DNA of 64,000 nt from Yinghuangia seranimata (GTDB taxonomy: Bacteria; Actinomycetota; Actinomycetes; Streptomycetales; Streptomycetaceae): positions 124,001 to 188,000 of the forward strand of contig NZ_JASAOI010000010.1 in NCBI RefSeq assembly GCF_029953285.1, read 5' to 3'. The position numbers were made by a program, and so were the translations under genes. This document shows, in pieces, positions 8,740 to 17,388 of the stretch. Position 1 is the stretch's first letter, and every line of letters starts with the position of its first letter. The notes under the pieces are model-generated. The model worked only from the letters and a program-made list of their open reading frames with translations, was not told where the DNA came from and did no database searches.

Positions 8740-9390
8740 ATGCGACTCGACCACGTCTCCTACGCCGTGTCCCCCGGTGAGTTCGTCTCCACCGTCGGGC
8801 GGCTCGGCTCGATGCTCGGCGCCCCGTTCCAGGACGGCGGCGTGCACCCGCGCTTCGGCACCCGCAACTTCGTCCTGCCGCTGGCCGGCGGCACCTATGT
8901 GGAGGTCGTGACGCCGCTCGACCACCCGGCGACCGACTCGGCGCCGTTCGGCCGCGCCGTCAAGCGCCGCGCCGAGCTGGGCGGCGGCTGGCTGGGCTGG
9001 GTCGCGCGGGTCGACGACATCGCGCCGGTCGAGGAGCGGCTCGGCCGCGCGGCGACCGACGGGCACCGGGTGCGCCCGGACCGCTACGACCTCAAGTGGC
9101 GGCAGATCGGCGTGCTCGACCTGATGGACGACCCGCAGCTGCCGTACATCGTGCAGTGGCTCGACATGGCGCAGCACCCGTCGGTCGACGTCCGCACGGC
9201 GGTGCGCATCCGCAAGCTGGCGATCGTGGGGTCGCCGGAGACGGTGTCGGAGTGGCTCGGCGAGCCCGCGGAGCACCCGCTCGACGACGTCGACGTGGAC
9301 TGGACGCCGCCCGGCGAGGACGAGGACATCGACGCGGGGCTGACCGCGGTGTTCTTCGAGACCGACGACGGGATCGTGCGGATCGACTGA
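8740..9390 (+). CDS. VOC/glyoxalase-like superfamily protein
   Basis: A 216-residue protein starting MRLDHVSYAVSPGEF, the first beta-strand of a vicinal-oxygen-chelate fold. It continues with RFGTRNFVLPLAGGTYVEVVTPLDHP, a pattern seen in glyoxalase-like proteins such as PF13468. The ATG at 8740 follows GGAAGGAG at 8726-8733. The C-terminal third is acidic (DDVDVDWTPPGEDEDID). A metal-dependent role is plausible but the substrate is unknown. It is transcribed away from the aldolase-like gene; the 200-base space between them holds a short hairpin (GCTGCC/GGCAGC, 8574-8588) and no gene. Confidence 0.75.
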   Translation: MRLDHVSYAVSPGEFVSTVGRLGSMLGAPFQDGGVHPRFGTRNFVLPLAGGTYVEVVTPLDHPATDSAPFGRAVKRRAELGGGWLGWVARVDDIAPVEERLGRAATDGHRVRPDRYDLKWRQIGVLDLMDDPQLPYIVQWLDMAQHPSVDVRTAVRIRKLAIVGSPETVSEWLGEPAEHPLDDVDVDWTPPGEDEDIDAGLTAVFFETDDGIVRID

Positions 9391-9426
9391 CCTGCCGCAC
9401 CGGCCGGGGCCGGTCCGGCGGCGCGG

Positions 9427-11121
9427 TCAGGCCTCGGGACCGGTCGCTTTCCGGCTGACCCGCCGGGTCACGCGCGCCGCGACCGCGGGCCACCGCACGC
9501 CGCTGAGCACCGCGTAGGCCGCGACCAGGCAGACCGCCAGCTCGGGCCAGTACCCGACCCGGTCGGCGAGCGTCGTGCCGTCCCGCAGCGGGACCGTCTT
9601 GACGATCACGGCCGGTTCCCACAGCCCGCTCTTGGCCAGCACCGTTCCGTCGGGCGCGATGACCGCGCTGATGCCGACCGTGGAGGCGACAACGGCGGCC
9701 CGGTTGTGCTCCACGGCGCGGATTCGGGCCATGTCCAGCTGCTGCTTGCTCTGGCCGAAACTGACGCCTCGCTCGTACGTCGCGTTGTTGGTCTGGATCA
9801 CCATGAGGTTCGCGCCCGGGGTCACCGAGTCGCGCACGACGCCGTCGTAGCCGACCTCGTAGCAGATCGTGTCGCCCACGACGATCGGTCCGGTCCGGAA
9901 CAGCACCGGGCCGGCGCCGGGCCGGAAATCGCGCGGGATCAGCTGCAGGTCGCCCAGGCCGCCGAGGACGTCCCGCATCGGGATGTACTCGCCGAACGGC
10001 ACCAGGTGCTGCTTCGCGTACCACTCGCCGGGCCCCGGCGAGACGGGGTCGTTCGACGGACGCCACATGAGGCCCGAGTTGTACGGCCGGTCGGAGCCGT
10101 CCGGGCTGTCGAGGATCGCCCCGACCAGCACCGGCACGCCCAGGTCGTCGACGGCCTCGCGGATGATGCGCCCCAGGTACGGGTCGTGCCGCGGGTCCGA
10201 GTCCGTCGCGTTCTCCGGCCACACCACCAGCTGCGGCCGGGGCACCTTGCCCGCGCGGACGTCCGCGGCCAGCTGGTGCGTGACGTTGACGTGGTTCTCG
10301 GTGACGTGCTTGACCCGGGTCTGCTCCTCGAGGTTGCGGGCGCGCGGCACGTTGCCCTGCACGGCGGCGACGGTCGCCTCGGGCCCGCCGCCGGTGCGGG
10401 ACGGCAGCAGCAGCGGCCCCACCGCGACCAGCGCGAGCGCGCCGACCAGGCCCGCGGCGGGCAGCCTGCGCCGTGCGCGCCCCGCGAGCACCAGCCACGC
10501 GAGCGCGACCGGCACGAGGACGACAATGAGGCTCAGCCCGGGCGCGCCCGCGACGGTCACCCAGCCGAGTGCCGGCGAGTCGGCCTGGCTGAAGGCGAGC
10601 CGCCCCCACGGGAACCCGCCGAGCGGCTGGCGGCCCCGGATCGCCTCGACGGCGATCCACCACGCGGCCACCCACACCGGCCACGCGCGCCGCCGCAGCA
10701 GCGCGGGCACGGGCATGGTGAGCAGCCCGAACAGCGCCGACTCGGCGAGCGTGAGCGCGAGGAACGGGGCCCAGCCGAGGTTGGTCAGCCAGAACACGAG
10801 CGGGGCGAAGAGCGCGACGCCGAACACGAAGCCGTACCGGAAGGCCTGCTTCGCCGTGCGGCCGTGCAGCGCGACGACGAGCAGCGCGGGCCCGACGAAC
10901 GCCAGCGGCCACCAGTCGACGGGCTCGAACGACGCGAACAGCAGCAGCCCGCCGAGCACAGCCAGCACGAGCCCGCGCCGACCGGGCGCGAACGGCGTGG
11001 TCGCGCCCTCGACGGACGCGGCGGGCGCGGCCGGGCCGGCCGCCTCCGGCACGGCGGTGCCGGGGCCGCCGTCGGCCGGGACCGGGGCGGTCTCGGCCGC
11101 GCTCACGCCGTTCGTCGTCAT
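9427..11121 (-). CDS. lnt: Apolipoprotein N-acyltransferase
   Basis: A 564-residue membrane enzyme that N-acylates the lipidated cysteine of lipoproteins. The first half has about seven hydrophobic spans after a Pro/Ala-rich N-terminus, with the family signature LVFWLTNLGWAPFLAL. The second half is a carbon-nitrogen hydrolase domain with the expected Glu (VVWPENATDSDP), Lys (WYAKQHLVPFGEYIP) and Cys (VVGDTICYEVGYDG). In many actinomycetes lnt is next to or fused with a dolichol-phosphate-mannose synthase (ppm1); none is seen here. Start is the ATG at 11121. Confidence 0.92.
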   Translation of the reverse strand: MTTNGVSAAETAPVPADGGPGTAVPEAAGPAAPAASVEGATTPFAPGRRGLVLAVLGGLLLFASFEPVDWWPLAFVGPALLVVALHGRTAKQAFRYGFVFGVALFAPLVFWLTNLGWAPFLALTLAESALFGLLTMPVPALLRRRAWPVWVAAWWIAVEAIRGRQPLGGFPWGRLAFSQADSPALGWVTVAGAPGLSLIVVLVPVALAWLVLAGRARRRLPAAGLVGALALVAVGPLLLPSRTGGGPEATVAAVQGNVPRARNLEEQTRVKHVTENHVNVTHQLAADVRAGKVPRPQLVVWPENATDSDPRHDPYLGRIIREAVDDLGVPVLVGAILDSPDGSDRPYNSGLMWRPSNDPVSPGPGEWYAKQHLVPFGEYIPMRDVLGGLGDLQLIPRDFRPGAGPVLFRTGPIVVGDTICYEVGYDGVVRDSVTPGANLMVIQTNNATYERGVSFGQSKQQLDMARIRAVEHNRAAVVASTVGISAVIAPDGTVLAKSGLWEPAVIVKTVPLRDGTTLADRVGYWPELAVCLVAAYAVLSGVRWPAVAARVTRRVSRKATGPEA

Positions 11122-11166
11122 CCGGGTATCTCACCACACGGGGTCAAAGGCACTCCACTACGCCAC

Positions 11167-12912
11167 CTACCCCTTGATCTCCACGATCGGCAGCCTCAGG
11201 GCCCCCGGCGCGCTCTCCGGCACCACCGGGCGCCTCGGTTCGACGCACGCGACGCGCTCGTACCCCGCCCCCGGCTCGGGCCGCGGGTCCTTCTCGCCCT
11301 TGTTGGGCCACAGCGACATCGCGCGCTCGGCCTGCGCCGTGATGGTCAGGGACGGGTTGACGCCCAGGTTCGCGCTGACCGTCGAGCCGTCCACGACGTG
11401 CAGCCCCGGGTGCCCGTACACGCGGTGGTACGGGTCGACCACGCCGCTCTCCGCCGAGTCCCCGATCACACAGCCGCCCAGGATGTGCGCGGTCATCGGC
11501 ACGTTGAACAGGTCGCCCCACGTGCCGCCGGCCTCGCCGTCGACGCGGTCGGCGAGCTTTTTCATGGCCTCGTGCGCGACCGGGATCCAGTTCGGGTTCG
11601 GCTCGCCGTGGCCCTGCTTCGTCGTCAGGCGGCTCTTCCCGAGCCCGAACGGGGCGCGCTTGCGGTACACGGTGAGCGAGTTGTCGAGCGACTGCATGAC
11701 CAGCGCGATGATCGTCCGCTCGGACCAGTTCCTGATGCTGAGCATCTTGAGCTTGCGCGGGTTCTTGGCGATCTGCTGGAACAGCTGCCGCACACGCGGC
11801 CTGTCGCCGTCGGTCAGCAGCGTCTGCATGAGCCCCATCGCGTTGGAGCCCTTGCCGTAGCGCACCGGTTCGATGTGGGTGTTCTCGTCGGGGTGCCACG
11901 ACGAGGTGATCGCGACGCCGACGTTCGCCTCGACGACGCCGAGCTTCGTGGCGGCCGCCCCGATCAGCGCCTCCGAGTTGGTACGGGTGAGCACGCCGAG
12001 GCGCGGCGACAGGCGCGGCAGCGTCCCCTCGTCGACCATGCGGTGCAGCAGCCGCTGCGTTCCGAGCGTGCCGGCGGCGAAGACGACCTGGTCCGCCGTC
12101 CAGGTGCGCGCCGTCTTACGACCTGAGTGCACGCCGGTGCGCACCGTCTCGACGGCGTAGCCGCCGCCCGTGAGCGGCCGCACGCGCCGGACCGTGCGCT
12201 CGGCGTGGACTTCGGCGCCCGCGCGCTCCGCGAGGTAGAGGTAGTTCTTCAGCAGCGTGTTCTTGGCGCCCACCCGGCAGCCGGTCATGCACGAGCCGCA
12301 CTCGGTGCACGTGGTGCGCTCCGGGCCCGCCCCGCCGAAGTACGGGTCGGCGACCTTCTGCCCGGGCCGCTCGCCGTCGCGCGGGAACAGCACGCCGACG
12401 GGCGCGAGGTGGAACGTGTCGCCCTTGCCCATCTCCTCGGCGACCGCCTTCATGTGTTCGTCGGCGGGCGTCATGTGCGGGTTGGTGACGACGCCGAGCA
12501 TCCGGCGGGCCTGCCGGTAGAACGGCGACAGCTCGGCCTGCCAGTCGGTGATGTGCCCCCACTGCGGGTCGCGGAAGAACGGGGCGGGCGGCTCGTAGAG
12601 CGTGTTGGCGTAGTTCAGCGATCCGCCGCCCACGCCCGCGCCGGCCAGCACGACGACGTCCTTGAGGACGTGGATGCGCTGGATGCCGAACATGCCGAGC
12701 TTCGGCGCCCACAGGTACTTGCGCAGGTCCCACGACGTCTTCGGGAGCTCGCCGTCGCTGTAGCGGCGGCCGGCCTCCAGGACGCCGACGCGGTAGCCCT
12801 TTTCGGTCAGTCGCAGCGCGCTCACGGAGCCGCCGAAACCGGAGCCGATCACCAGGACGTCGTAGTGGTGCCGGGGCGGCCGGGCGGTGGCCGTGCGCTG
12901 CTTGCTCGTCAT
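11167..12912 (-). CDS. GMC oxidoreductase, cholesterol-oxidase-like (ChoD type)
   Basis: A 581-residue FAD enzyme. The N-terminus has the dinucleotide-binding motif DVLVIGSGFGGSVSALRL (residues about 18-35) and an LEAGRRY second element, followed by GVGGGSLNYANTLYEPP. A four-cysteine motif, TTCTECGSCMTGCRVGAKNTL, is present in the middle, as in ChoD-like members of the family. The C-terminal GMC signature is LHVVDGSTVSANLGVNPSLTITAQAERAM. It probably oxidises a hydroxyl of a steroid or other lipid; the substrate is not certain. It lies 45 bases upstream of lnt on the same strand and may be cotranscribed. The 284 bases upstream to the terpene cyclase gene contain no gene. Confidence 0.87.
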   Translation of the reverse strand: MTSKQRTATARPPRHHYDVLVIGSGFGGSVSALRLTEKGYRVGVLEAGRRYSDGELPKTSWDLRKYLWAPKLGMFGIQRIHVLKDVVVLAGAGVGGGSLNYANTLYEPPAPFFRDPQWGHITDWQAELSPFYRQARRMLGVVTNPHMTPADEHMKAVAEEMGKGDTFHLAPVGVLFPRDGERPGQKVADPYFGGAGPERTTCTECGSCMTGCRVGAKNTLLKNYLYLAERAGAEVHAERTVRRVRPLTGGGYAVETVRTGVHSGRKTARTWTADQVVFAAGTLGTQRLLHRMVDEGTLPRLSPRLGVLTRTNSEALIGAAATKLGVVEANVGVAITSSWHPDENTHIEPVRYGKGSNAMGLMQTLLTDGDRPRVRQLFQQIAKNPRKLKMLSIRNWSERTIIALVMQSLDNSLTVYRKRAPFGLGKSRLTTKQGHGEPNPNWIPVAHEAMKKLADRVDGEAGGTWGDLFNVPMTAHILGGCVIGDSAESGVVDPYHRVYGHPGLHVVDGSTVSANLGVNPSLTITAQAERAMSLWPNKGEKDPRPEPGAGYERVACVEPRRPVVPESAPGALRLPIVEIKG

Positions 12913-13196
12913 GACCCGACATTACTGCCGGGTAACCCGACGCGGAAGCCCCTGCCCGCACGGCCCCGGAAATTCAAATCCGGTCACCGGCCCCACGCGG
13001 AACTGACGCTATTTTTGGGCTATTTGACGATCAGTCGAAAGAGGGGCCGCCCACGGTAATTCATCGGTATAGGAACCTTGCGGCACACATCACCCGGCGG
13101 TAGAGCTGATTCGAGCCGACGGATCGCGGGTTCGGTAACGGCTCGGGTGGGAGCCGGGGCGCGACCGTCGCCGGCTGAGTCGGACGGAGAAGTCCT

Positions 13197-14222
13197 ATGC
13201 CGCAGGATGTTCACTTCACCATTCCTTTCACCTCCCGGATCAGTCCGGATCTGGAGGGTGCTCGGGTCCGCAACCTCGACTGGACCTGGTCGCACGACCT
13301 GGTCCGCGGCGAGGCGGGCCTGACCGAGTACGCGTCGTGGGACCTGGCCCAGGCCGCCGCGCGCACGTACCCGGAGGCGACCGGAGCCGACCTGGACATG
13401 CTGGTCAACTGGTTCGGATTCGCGTTCCTGTTCGACGACCAGTTCGACGCGTCGGGCGACCGGCCGTCACAGGTCTCCGCGGTGGCGCGCGAGATGATCG
13501 CCATACCGTTCCGCCCGGCCGGCACGCCGCCGGACGTCGTCTGCCCCGTGACCCTCGCGTGGGCCGAGATCTGGCCGCAGATGTGCGACGGCATGTCGGA
13601 GACCTGGCAGAACAGATTCGCGAGCAACTGGGCACGTTTCATGGCCGCCGCGGTGTGCGAGATCCATCTCGCGACGCACCGCACCGTGATGGACCTCGAA
13701 GGCTACGCGGCGCTGCGCCAGCACACCGTCGGCCTGCAGCACTCGCTCGACGCCGTCGAGCGGATCGGCCGCTTCGAGGTACCCCCGCACGTACAGGCGC
13801 ACCCCGTCATGCGCCGGCTCCGGCACACGACGACCGACTGCATCGCCTACATGAACGACGTGCACTCGCTCGACCGTGAGGAGGACCGCGGCGACCAGCA
13901 CAACCTGGTCACCGTGCTGCAGCGGCACCTGCGCTGCTCCCGGAGCGCCGCCCTCGACGCGGCGATCCGCATGACGTACGACAAGCTCGCCGAGGTCGTC
14001 GACCTGCACACGCGCGTGCCGAAGATGTGCGACGAGCTGCAGCTCGACGAGACGGAGCGGTCGGCGGTCGACCGCGCCGTCCAGGGCACCGGTGACTGGA
14101 TCCGCGGCAACTACGAGTGGGGCCTCAACAGCGGCCGCTACACCGTCGCCGCACCCTCGCGCACCGCGGTGGGCGCCGCGGCGTACCTGGAAGGACTTGG
14201 GGAACTGCGCCAGGCGGGCTGA
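13197..14222 (+). CDS. Class I terpene cyclase (sesquiterpene-synthase type)
   Basis: A 341-residue bacterial class I terpene synthase. The aspartate-rich motif is DDQFD (residues 80-84). The NSE triad is N220-D-x-x-S224-x-x-x-E228 inside YMNDVHSLDREED, and the C-terminal Arg-Tyr pair is R314-Y315 (SGRYTV). All metal- and diphosphate-binding residues are therefore present. The length fits pentalenene- or isozizaene-type single-domain cyclases using farnesyl diphosphate, though geranyl or geranylgeranyl diphosphate cannot be excluded. The ATG at 13197 has GGAGA at 13186-13190, six bases upstream. No P450, methyltransferase or prenyltransferase gene is adjacent, so the product may be an unmodified volatile terpene. 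Confidence 0.9.
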   Translation: MPQDVHFTIPFTSRISPDLEGARVRNLDWTWSHDLVRGEAGLTEYASWDLAQAAARTYPEATGADLDMLVNWFGFAFLFDDQFDASGDRPSQVSAVAREMIAIPFRPAGTPPDVVCPVTLAWAEIWPQMCDGMSETWQNRFASNWARFMAAAVCEIHLATHRTVMDLEGYAALRQHTVGLQHSLDAVERIGRFEVPPHVQAHPVMRRLRHTTTDCIAYMNDVHSLDREEDRGDQHNLVTVLQRHLRCSRSAALDAAIRMTYDKLAEVVDLHTRVPKMCDELQLDETERSAVDRAVQGTGDWIRGNYEWGLNSGRYTVAAPSRTAVGAAAYLEGLGELRQAG

Positions 14223-14315
14223 GCCCGCCCGACCACACAACCACACCGGGAGGCACCGGGAAGGGGGATTCGGCAAACCGGCGGGACGGTCGGCCGCGGC
14301 GGTCCCGGGTGACCG

Positions 14316-15404
14316 TCAGGCCGACACCAGCAGCAGCGCGGTGTCGTCGTGCAGGTGACCGCCCACGTGCCGGAGCAGGTCCTCGTGCACGCCCGCGAGG
14401 ACCCGCTCCGGCGGGCCGCCGTGGTGCCGCGCGAACGCGGCCTCGACCGGGAAGAAGGCGTCCCCGGCGTCGCGCGCCTCGCCCGCGCCGTCGGTGTAGA
14501 GCAGCAGCCTGTCGCCGGGCCCGAACGGCAGCGTCTCGGGCTCCAGCGGCGAGAACTCCGCGTCCGGGCCGACCCCGTGCAGCCCGAACGGCAGCTCCTG
14601 CTCGCGGCCCAACGCGACGCGCGAGACCCGCCCGTCGCGGGCCAGCAGCGGCGGCTCGTGCCCGTACGCGGCGATCCGCACGCCCCCGCCGGCCGGGAAC
14701 TCGGCGAGCAGCGCCGTCACGAAGTCCTCGCTGCCCAGGTGGCGGCGCAGGCTGACCTCGACGCGCTCGGCGACGTCGGACAGCTTCGCGTGGTCGTAGG
14801 CGGCCTCGCGGAACGCGCCCAGCACCACCGCGGCGGTCTCCACCGCCTCCAGACCCTTGCCGCGCACGTCGCCGAGCAGCAGCCGCACGCCGTACGGCGT
14901 GTCCAGGACCTCGTAGAGGTCGCCGCCGATCCGCGCCTCGGCCGCCGCCGCCTGGTAGCGCACGTGCAGCCGCAGGCCGCCCAGCGTCTCGGGGACCGGC
15001 CGGAGCACGGCCCGCTGCGCGACCTCGGCGACCGACCTGACCTGCCGGAGCTGCGCGGTGTGCCGGGTGCGGTCGCGGGACGCGACGCAGCCGACCGCGG
15101 TGACGACGAGGATCGCCCAGAAGATGCCGATGCTGCGCAGCGGCGCCTCGTGGATCGCGTCCCCTCGGAAGTGCAGGGCCACGCTGACACCGATGGCCAG
15201 CGCGCCCGCGGCGAGCGTCCAGCGGGCGCGGTAGGTGAGGGCGACGAGCGCGGGCAGGGCGACCAGCGCGGAGTGCAGGTGGACCTCGTACGGCCCGACC
15301 AGGTCGGCGACGACGACGCCGAGCGTGTAGACGGCGGTGAGCGCCAGGATCAGCCACCGGGCCGTGCCCTCCGACGCGCTGCGCCCGGTCGGGGCGGCGG
15401 TCAC
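14316..15404 (-). CDS. PP2C-type serine phosphatase, SpoIIE domain, membrane-anchored
   Basis: A 362-residue protein. Residues about 15-120 hold four to five membrane spans (for example WLILALTAVYTLGVVVADLVG). A SpoIIE/PP2C domain follows, with EARIGGDLYEVLDTPYGVRLLLGDVRGKGLEA, FVTALLAEF and GDRLLLYTDGAGEARD. The Asp residues of GGD, GDVRGKG and TDG form the metal site. Such phosphatases usually dephosphorylate anti-anti-sigma factors; a STAS protein is encoded at 45675 in this window, but a link is only a guess. The GTG at 15404 has an excellent GGAGG seven bases upstream; the longer upstream frame is not used. Confidence 0.9.
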   Translation of the reverse strand: MTAAPTGRSASEGTARWLILALTAVYTLGVVVADLVGPYEVHLHSALVALPALVALTYRARWTLAAGALAIGVSVALHFRGDAIHEAPLRSIGIFWAILVVTAVGCVASRDRTRHTAQLRQVRSVAEVAQRAVLRPVPETLGGLRLHVRYQAAAAEARIGGDLYEVLDTPYGVRLLLGDVRGKGLEAVETAAVVLGAFREAAYDHAKLSDVAERVEVSLRRHLGSEDFVTALLAEFPAGGGVRIAAYGHEPPLLARDGRVSRVALGREQELPFGLHGVGPDAEFSPLEPETLPFGPGDRLLLYTDGAGEARDAGDAFFPVEAAFARHHGGPPERVLAGVHEDLLRHVGGHLHDDTALLLVSA

Positions 15405-15496
15405 GACGTGGCCTCCTTCACCGCTCCCGAGTGCATCGTCCTCCAGCCTGGGGCCGGACGGCGGGGCCGGGCCAGGGTCGAAGGTCCCGGACCTTA

Positions 15497-15510
15497 GTGG
15501 CGCGCGCCAC
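15497..15510. promoter_or_regulatory. Palindrome in the divergent phosphatase/slipin promoter region
   Basis: A perfect 14-base palindrome, GTGGCGCGCGCCAC, lies between the divergent phosphatase (start 15404) and slipin (start 15572) genes. TACCCT at 15518-15523 fits a -10 element for the slipin direction. A protein-binding role is inferred from symmetry and position only. Confidence 0.35.
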
Positions 15511-15571
15511 ATCGCCCTACCCTGGGGTTAGCAACAGTCCCGAGCGTCTGTGCGAGCCATCGGAGCCGAGC

Positions 15572-16537
15572 ATGGCCATTCTGATCGTCGTTGTGATCAT
15601 CGCGCTCATCGTGCTGTTCACGACCGCGCGGGGCGCGCGCGTCATCCAGCAGTACGAGCGCGGCGTCGTGTTCCGCCTGGGCAAGGTGCAGTCCGAGACG
15701 CGGCCGCCCGGGCTGACCATGGTCGTGCCGATCCTCGACAAGGTGCGCAAGGTCAACGTGCAGATCATCACGATGCCGGTGCCCGCGCAGGAGGGCATCA
15801 CGCGCGACAACGTGACGGTGCGCGTCGACGCCGTCGTGTACTTCCGGGTGCGCGAGCCGGTGCGGGCCATCGTCGAGGTGCAGGACTACATGTACGCGAT
15901 GTCGCAGGTCGCGCAGACGTCGCTGCGGTCCATCATCGGCAAGAGCGACCTGGACGACCTGCTGACCAACCGCGAGCCGCTCAACCAGGGCCTCGCCCTG
16001 ATGCTCGACTCGCCGGCGGTCGGCTGGGGCATCGAGATCGACCGGGTCGAGCTGAAGGACGTCGCGCTGCCGGAGTCCATGAAGCGGTCGATGTCACGGC
16101 AGGCCGAGGCCGAGCGTGAGCGCCGCTCCCGCATCATCACCGCCGACGGCGAGCTGCAGGCCTCCGAGAAGCTGGCCGCGGCCGCGGACGTGATGTCGCA
16201 GACCCCGACGGCACTCCAGCTGCGGCTGCTCCAGACGATCGTCGAGGTGTCGGCGGAGAAGAACTCGACGCTGATCCTGCCGTTCCCGGTCGAACTGCTG
16301 CGCTACCTCGACCACGCCGCGACCGACATCGCCCGCCGCAACGCCCCGCCGCCGGGCCCGCGGCCGGTGGCCACCCCCGAGGACGAGGGCACGGCCAAGC
16401 CCCTCGCCACCTCCGGCGACCCCGTCGCCGCGGTGACCGGCATGGCCGCGAAGCTCGCGGAGGCCGTAGGCCCGGCCCCCGACCCGAAGCCGGGCCCGGA
16501 AGAGGCCGAACCCGCGTCAGCCGACGGAACGCCGTGA
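15572..16537 (+). CDS. Slipin (SPFH/stomatin-like membrane protein)
   Basis: A 321-residue stomatin-type protein. It begins with one membrane segment (MAILIVVVIIALIVLFTTA), followed by an SPFH domain with GVVFRLGKVQSETRPPGLTM split across residues about 28-47. It also has the motif QAEAERERRSRIITADGE in the coiled-coil region and a terminal Pro/Glu/Ala-rich tail. Slipins organise membrane microdomains and often act with NfeD-like partners, none of which is nearby. The ATG at 15572 has GGAG six bases upstream at 15562-15565. The stop is followed directly by the 9-nt periodic tract, which lies in the +1 frame relative to this gene. Confidence 0.9.
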   Translation: MAILIVVVIIALIVLFTTARGARVIQQYERGVVFRLGKVQSETRPPGLTMVVPILDKVRKVNVQIITMPVPAQEGITRDNVTVRVDAVVYFRVREPVRAIVEVQDYMYAMSQVAQTSLRSIIGKSDLDDLLTNREPLNQGLALMLDSPAVGWGIEIDRVELKDVALPESMKRSMSRQAEAERERRSRIITADGELQASEKLAAAADVMSQTPTALQLRLLQTIVEVSAEKNSTLILPFPVELLRYLDHAATDIARRNAPPPGPRPVATPEDEGTAKPLATSGDPVAAVTGMAAKLAEAVGPAPDPKPGPEEAEPASADGTP

Positions 16538-16929
16538 CCCGTTCGCCAACACGGCCCCGGACGACCGCCACGACATCACCGACCACCGCGACGCCGCGGA
16601 CAACGCCGACGCGAAGCTGAGCCACGACCCGACCGACACCACCGACAACGCCGACCCGATCGACGCGACGGACCCGAACGAACCGATCGACCCGATCGAC
16701 AGCACGGAGCCGTCCGACCCGATCGACAGCACCGACCCCCGCGACCAGAGCGACAGGATCGAACGCTCCGACCCCACCGACCACTTCGAGGTGGACGGCT
16801 CGGTCACGGCAGCGGCGGCAGCGGAAACGGCGGTATCCATCCGCCCATCGTCCCCCATCCCCGCGCGTCCCACCGCCCCACCGCGCCCCACGACCGAACC
16901 CCCGCGCGGACCGGCGTTCCCCCGGTCAC
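16538..16929. other. Non-genic stretch holding a 9-nt periodic tract
   Basis: This gap between the slipin stop and the chaplin terminator contains the periodic repeat described separately. A minus-strand frame from about 16840 to 16517 would encode a Ser-every-third-residue protein beginning MDTAVSAAAAAV. It has no convincing ribosome-binding site or export signal. A plus-strand frame through the same tract is open from 16470 but has no start codon before 16791. Neither is called as a gene. Confidence 0.4.
16563..16796 (+). repeat. Degenerate 9-nt tandem repeat, 26 units
   Basis: Read in steps of nine bases from 16563, 25 of 26 units begin with GA followed by C, A or G; the exception is CTG at 16617. 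In the plus frame this gives an Asp/Glu at every third residue (for example DPIDSTEPSDPIDSTD). In the minus frame it gives a Ser at every third residue (for example VLSIGSDGSVLSIGS). Third codon positions are almost all G or C in both readings, so codon bias does not decide the coding strand. The unit is degenerate, so this is not simple recent slippage. Confidence 0.75.
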
Positions 16930-16976
16930 GCGAACGGCCCCCGCGTCCACGGAAGAAATACGCGGGGGCCGTTCGC
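16930..16976 (-). terminator. Strong hairpin terminator after the chaplin gene
   Basis: A perfect 17-base stem is formed by 16930-16946 (GCGAACGGCCCCCGCGT) and 16960-16976, with a 13-base loop. It lies just downstream of the chaplin stop (16999) on the minus strand and is among the longest perfect stems in the window. It may also stop transcription coming from the slipin side. Confidence 0.75.
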
Positions 16977-16998
16977 TCGGGTCGTCAGACCCGGGTCG

Positions 16999-17241
16999 TC
17001 AGCGGTTCACGCAGACGTTGCCGATCGCCGGGTTGAGGAAGCCGATGACATTGACGGTGTTGCCGCAGATGTTGATCGGCGCGTGGATGGGGACCTGGAT
17101 CACGTTCCCCGAGAGGACGCCCGGTGAGCCCACCGCCGCGCCGTGCGCCCATGCGTCGGCGGAGGCGGTGCCGGCCGAGAACGCGAGGGCGGCGCCGGCG
17201 GCGACGAGGGCGATGGTCGTCTTCTTGACCCAGTGAGTCAC
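16999..17241 (-). CDS. Short chaplin (secreted hydrophobic coat protein)
   Basis: An 80-residue preprotein. A signal peptide of about 28 residues (KKTT at 6-9, hydrophobic core ALVAAGAALAFSAG, cleavage after ASA) precedes one chaplin domain of about 50 residues. This includes LSGNVIQVPIHAPINICGNTVNV-type residues 43-65 and ends NPAIGNVCVNR. Cys59 and Cys77 form the conserved disulfide of short chaplins such as ChpE-H. Chaplins assemble into amyloid-like fibrils that let aerial hyphae escape surface tension. The GTG at 17241 has AGGGAG six bases upstream. It sits 147 bases downstream of the helicase gene on the same strand but probably has its own promoter in that gap. Confidence 0.93.
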   Translation of the reverse strand: MTHWVKKTTIALVAAGAALAFSAGTASADAWAHGAAVGSPGVLSGNVIQVPIHAPINICGNTVNVIGFLNPAIGNVCVNR

Positions 17242-17388
17242 GTGTTTCTCCCTGTTCGGGGGACCATGACGCCGCCGTGCGGTCGGCGTCATGATCCACC
17301 GTCGGGCCCTGGGCGCGGCACGGCAAGCGGCATATGGGTGAAATAGCAACAGAAAGGATGATCCGGTCAAACCGGGTCATTTTGCGGC

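Noticed and set aside
9399-9414. ACCGGCC/GGCCGGT dyad between the VOC and lnt genes as a terminator
   Set aside because: The loop would be only two bases, so the stem must shorten; too weak to call.
12965-12995. TTCAAATCC resembling a tRNA T-loop
   Set aside because: The flanking bases cannot form a T-stem or acceptor stem, and no anticodon arm is present.
16470-17036. A plus-strand gene carrying the Asp-every-third-residue repeat
   Set aside because: There is no ATG, GTG or TTG start in frame before 16791, so it is not called as an independent gene; a frameshift from the slipin remains possible and is listed as a finding.
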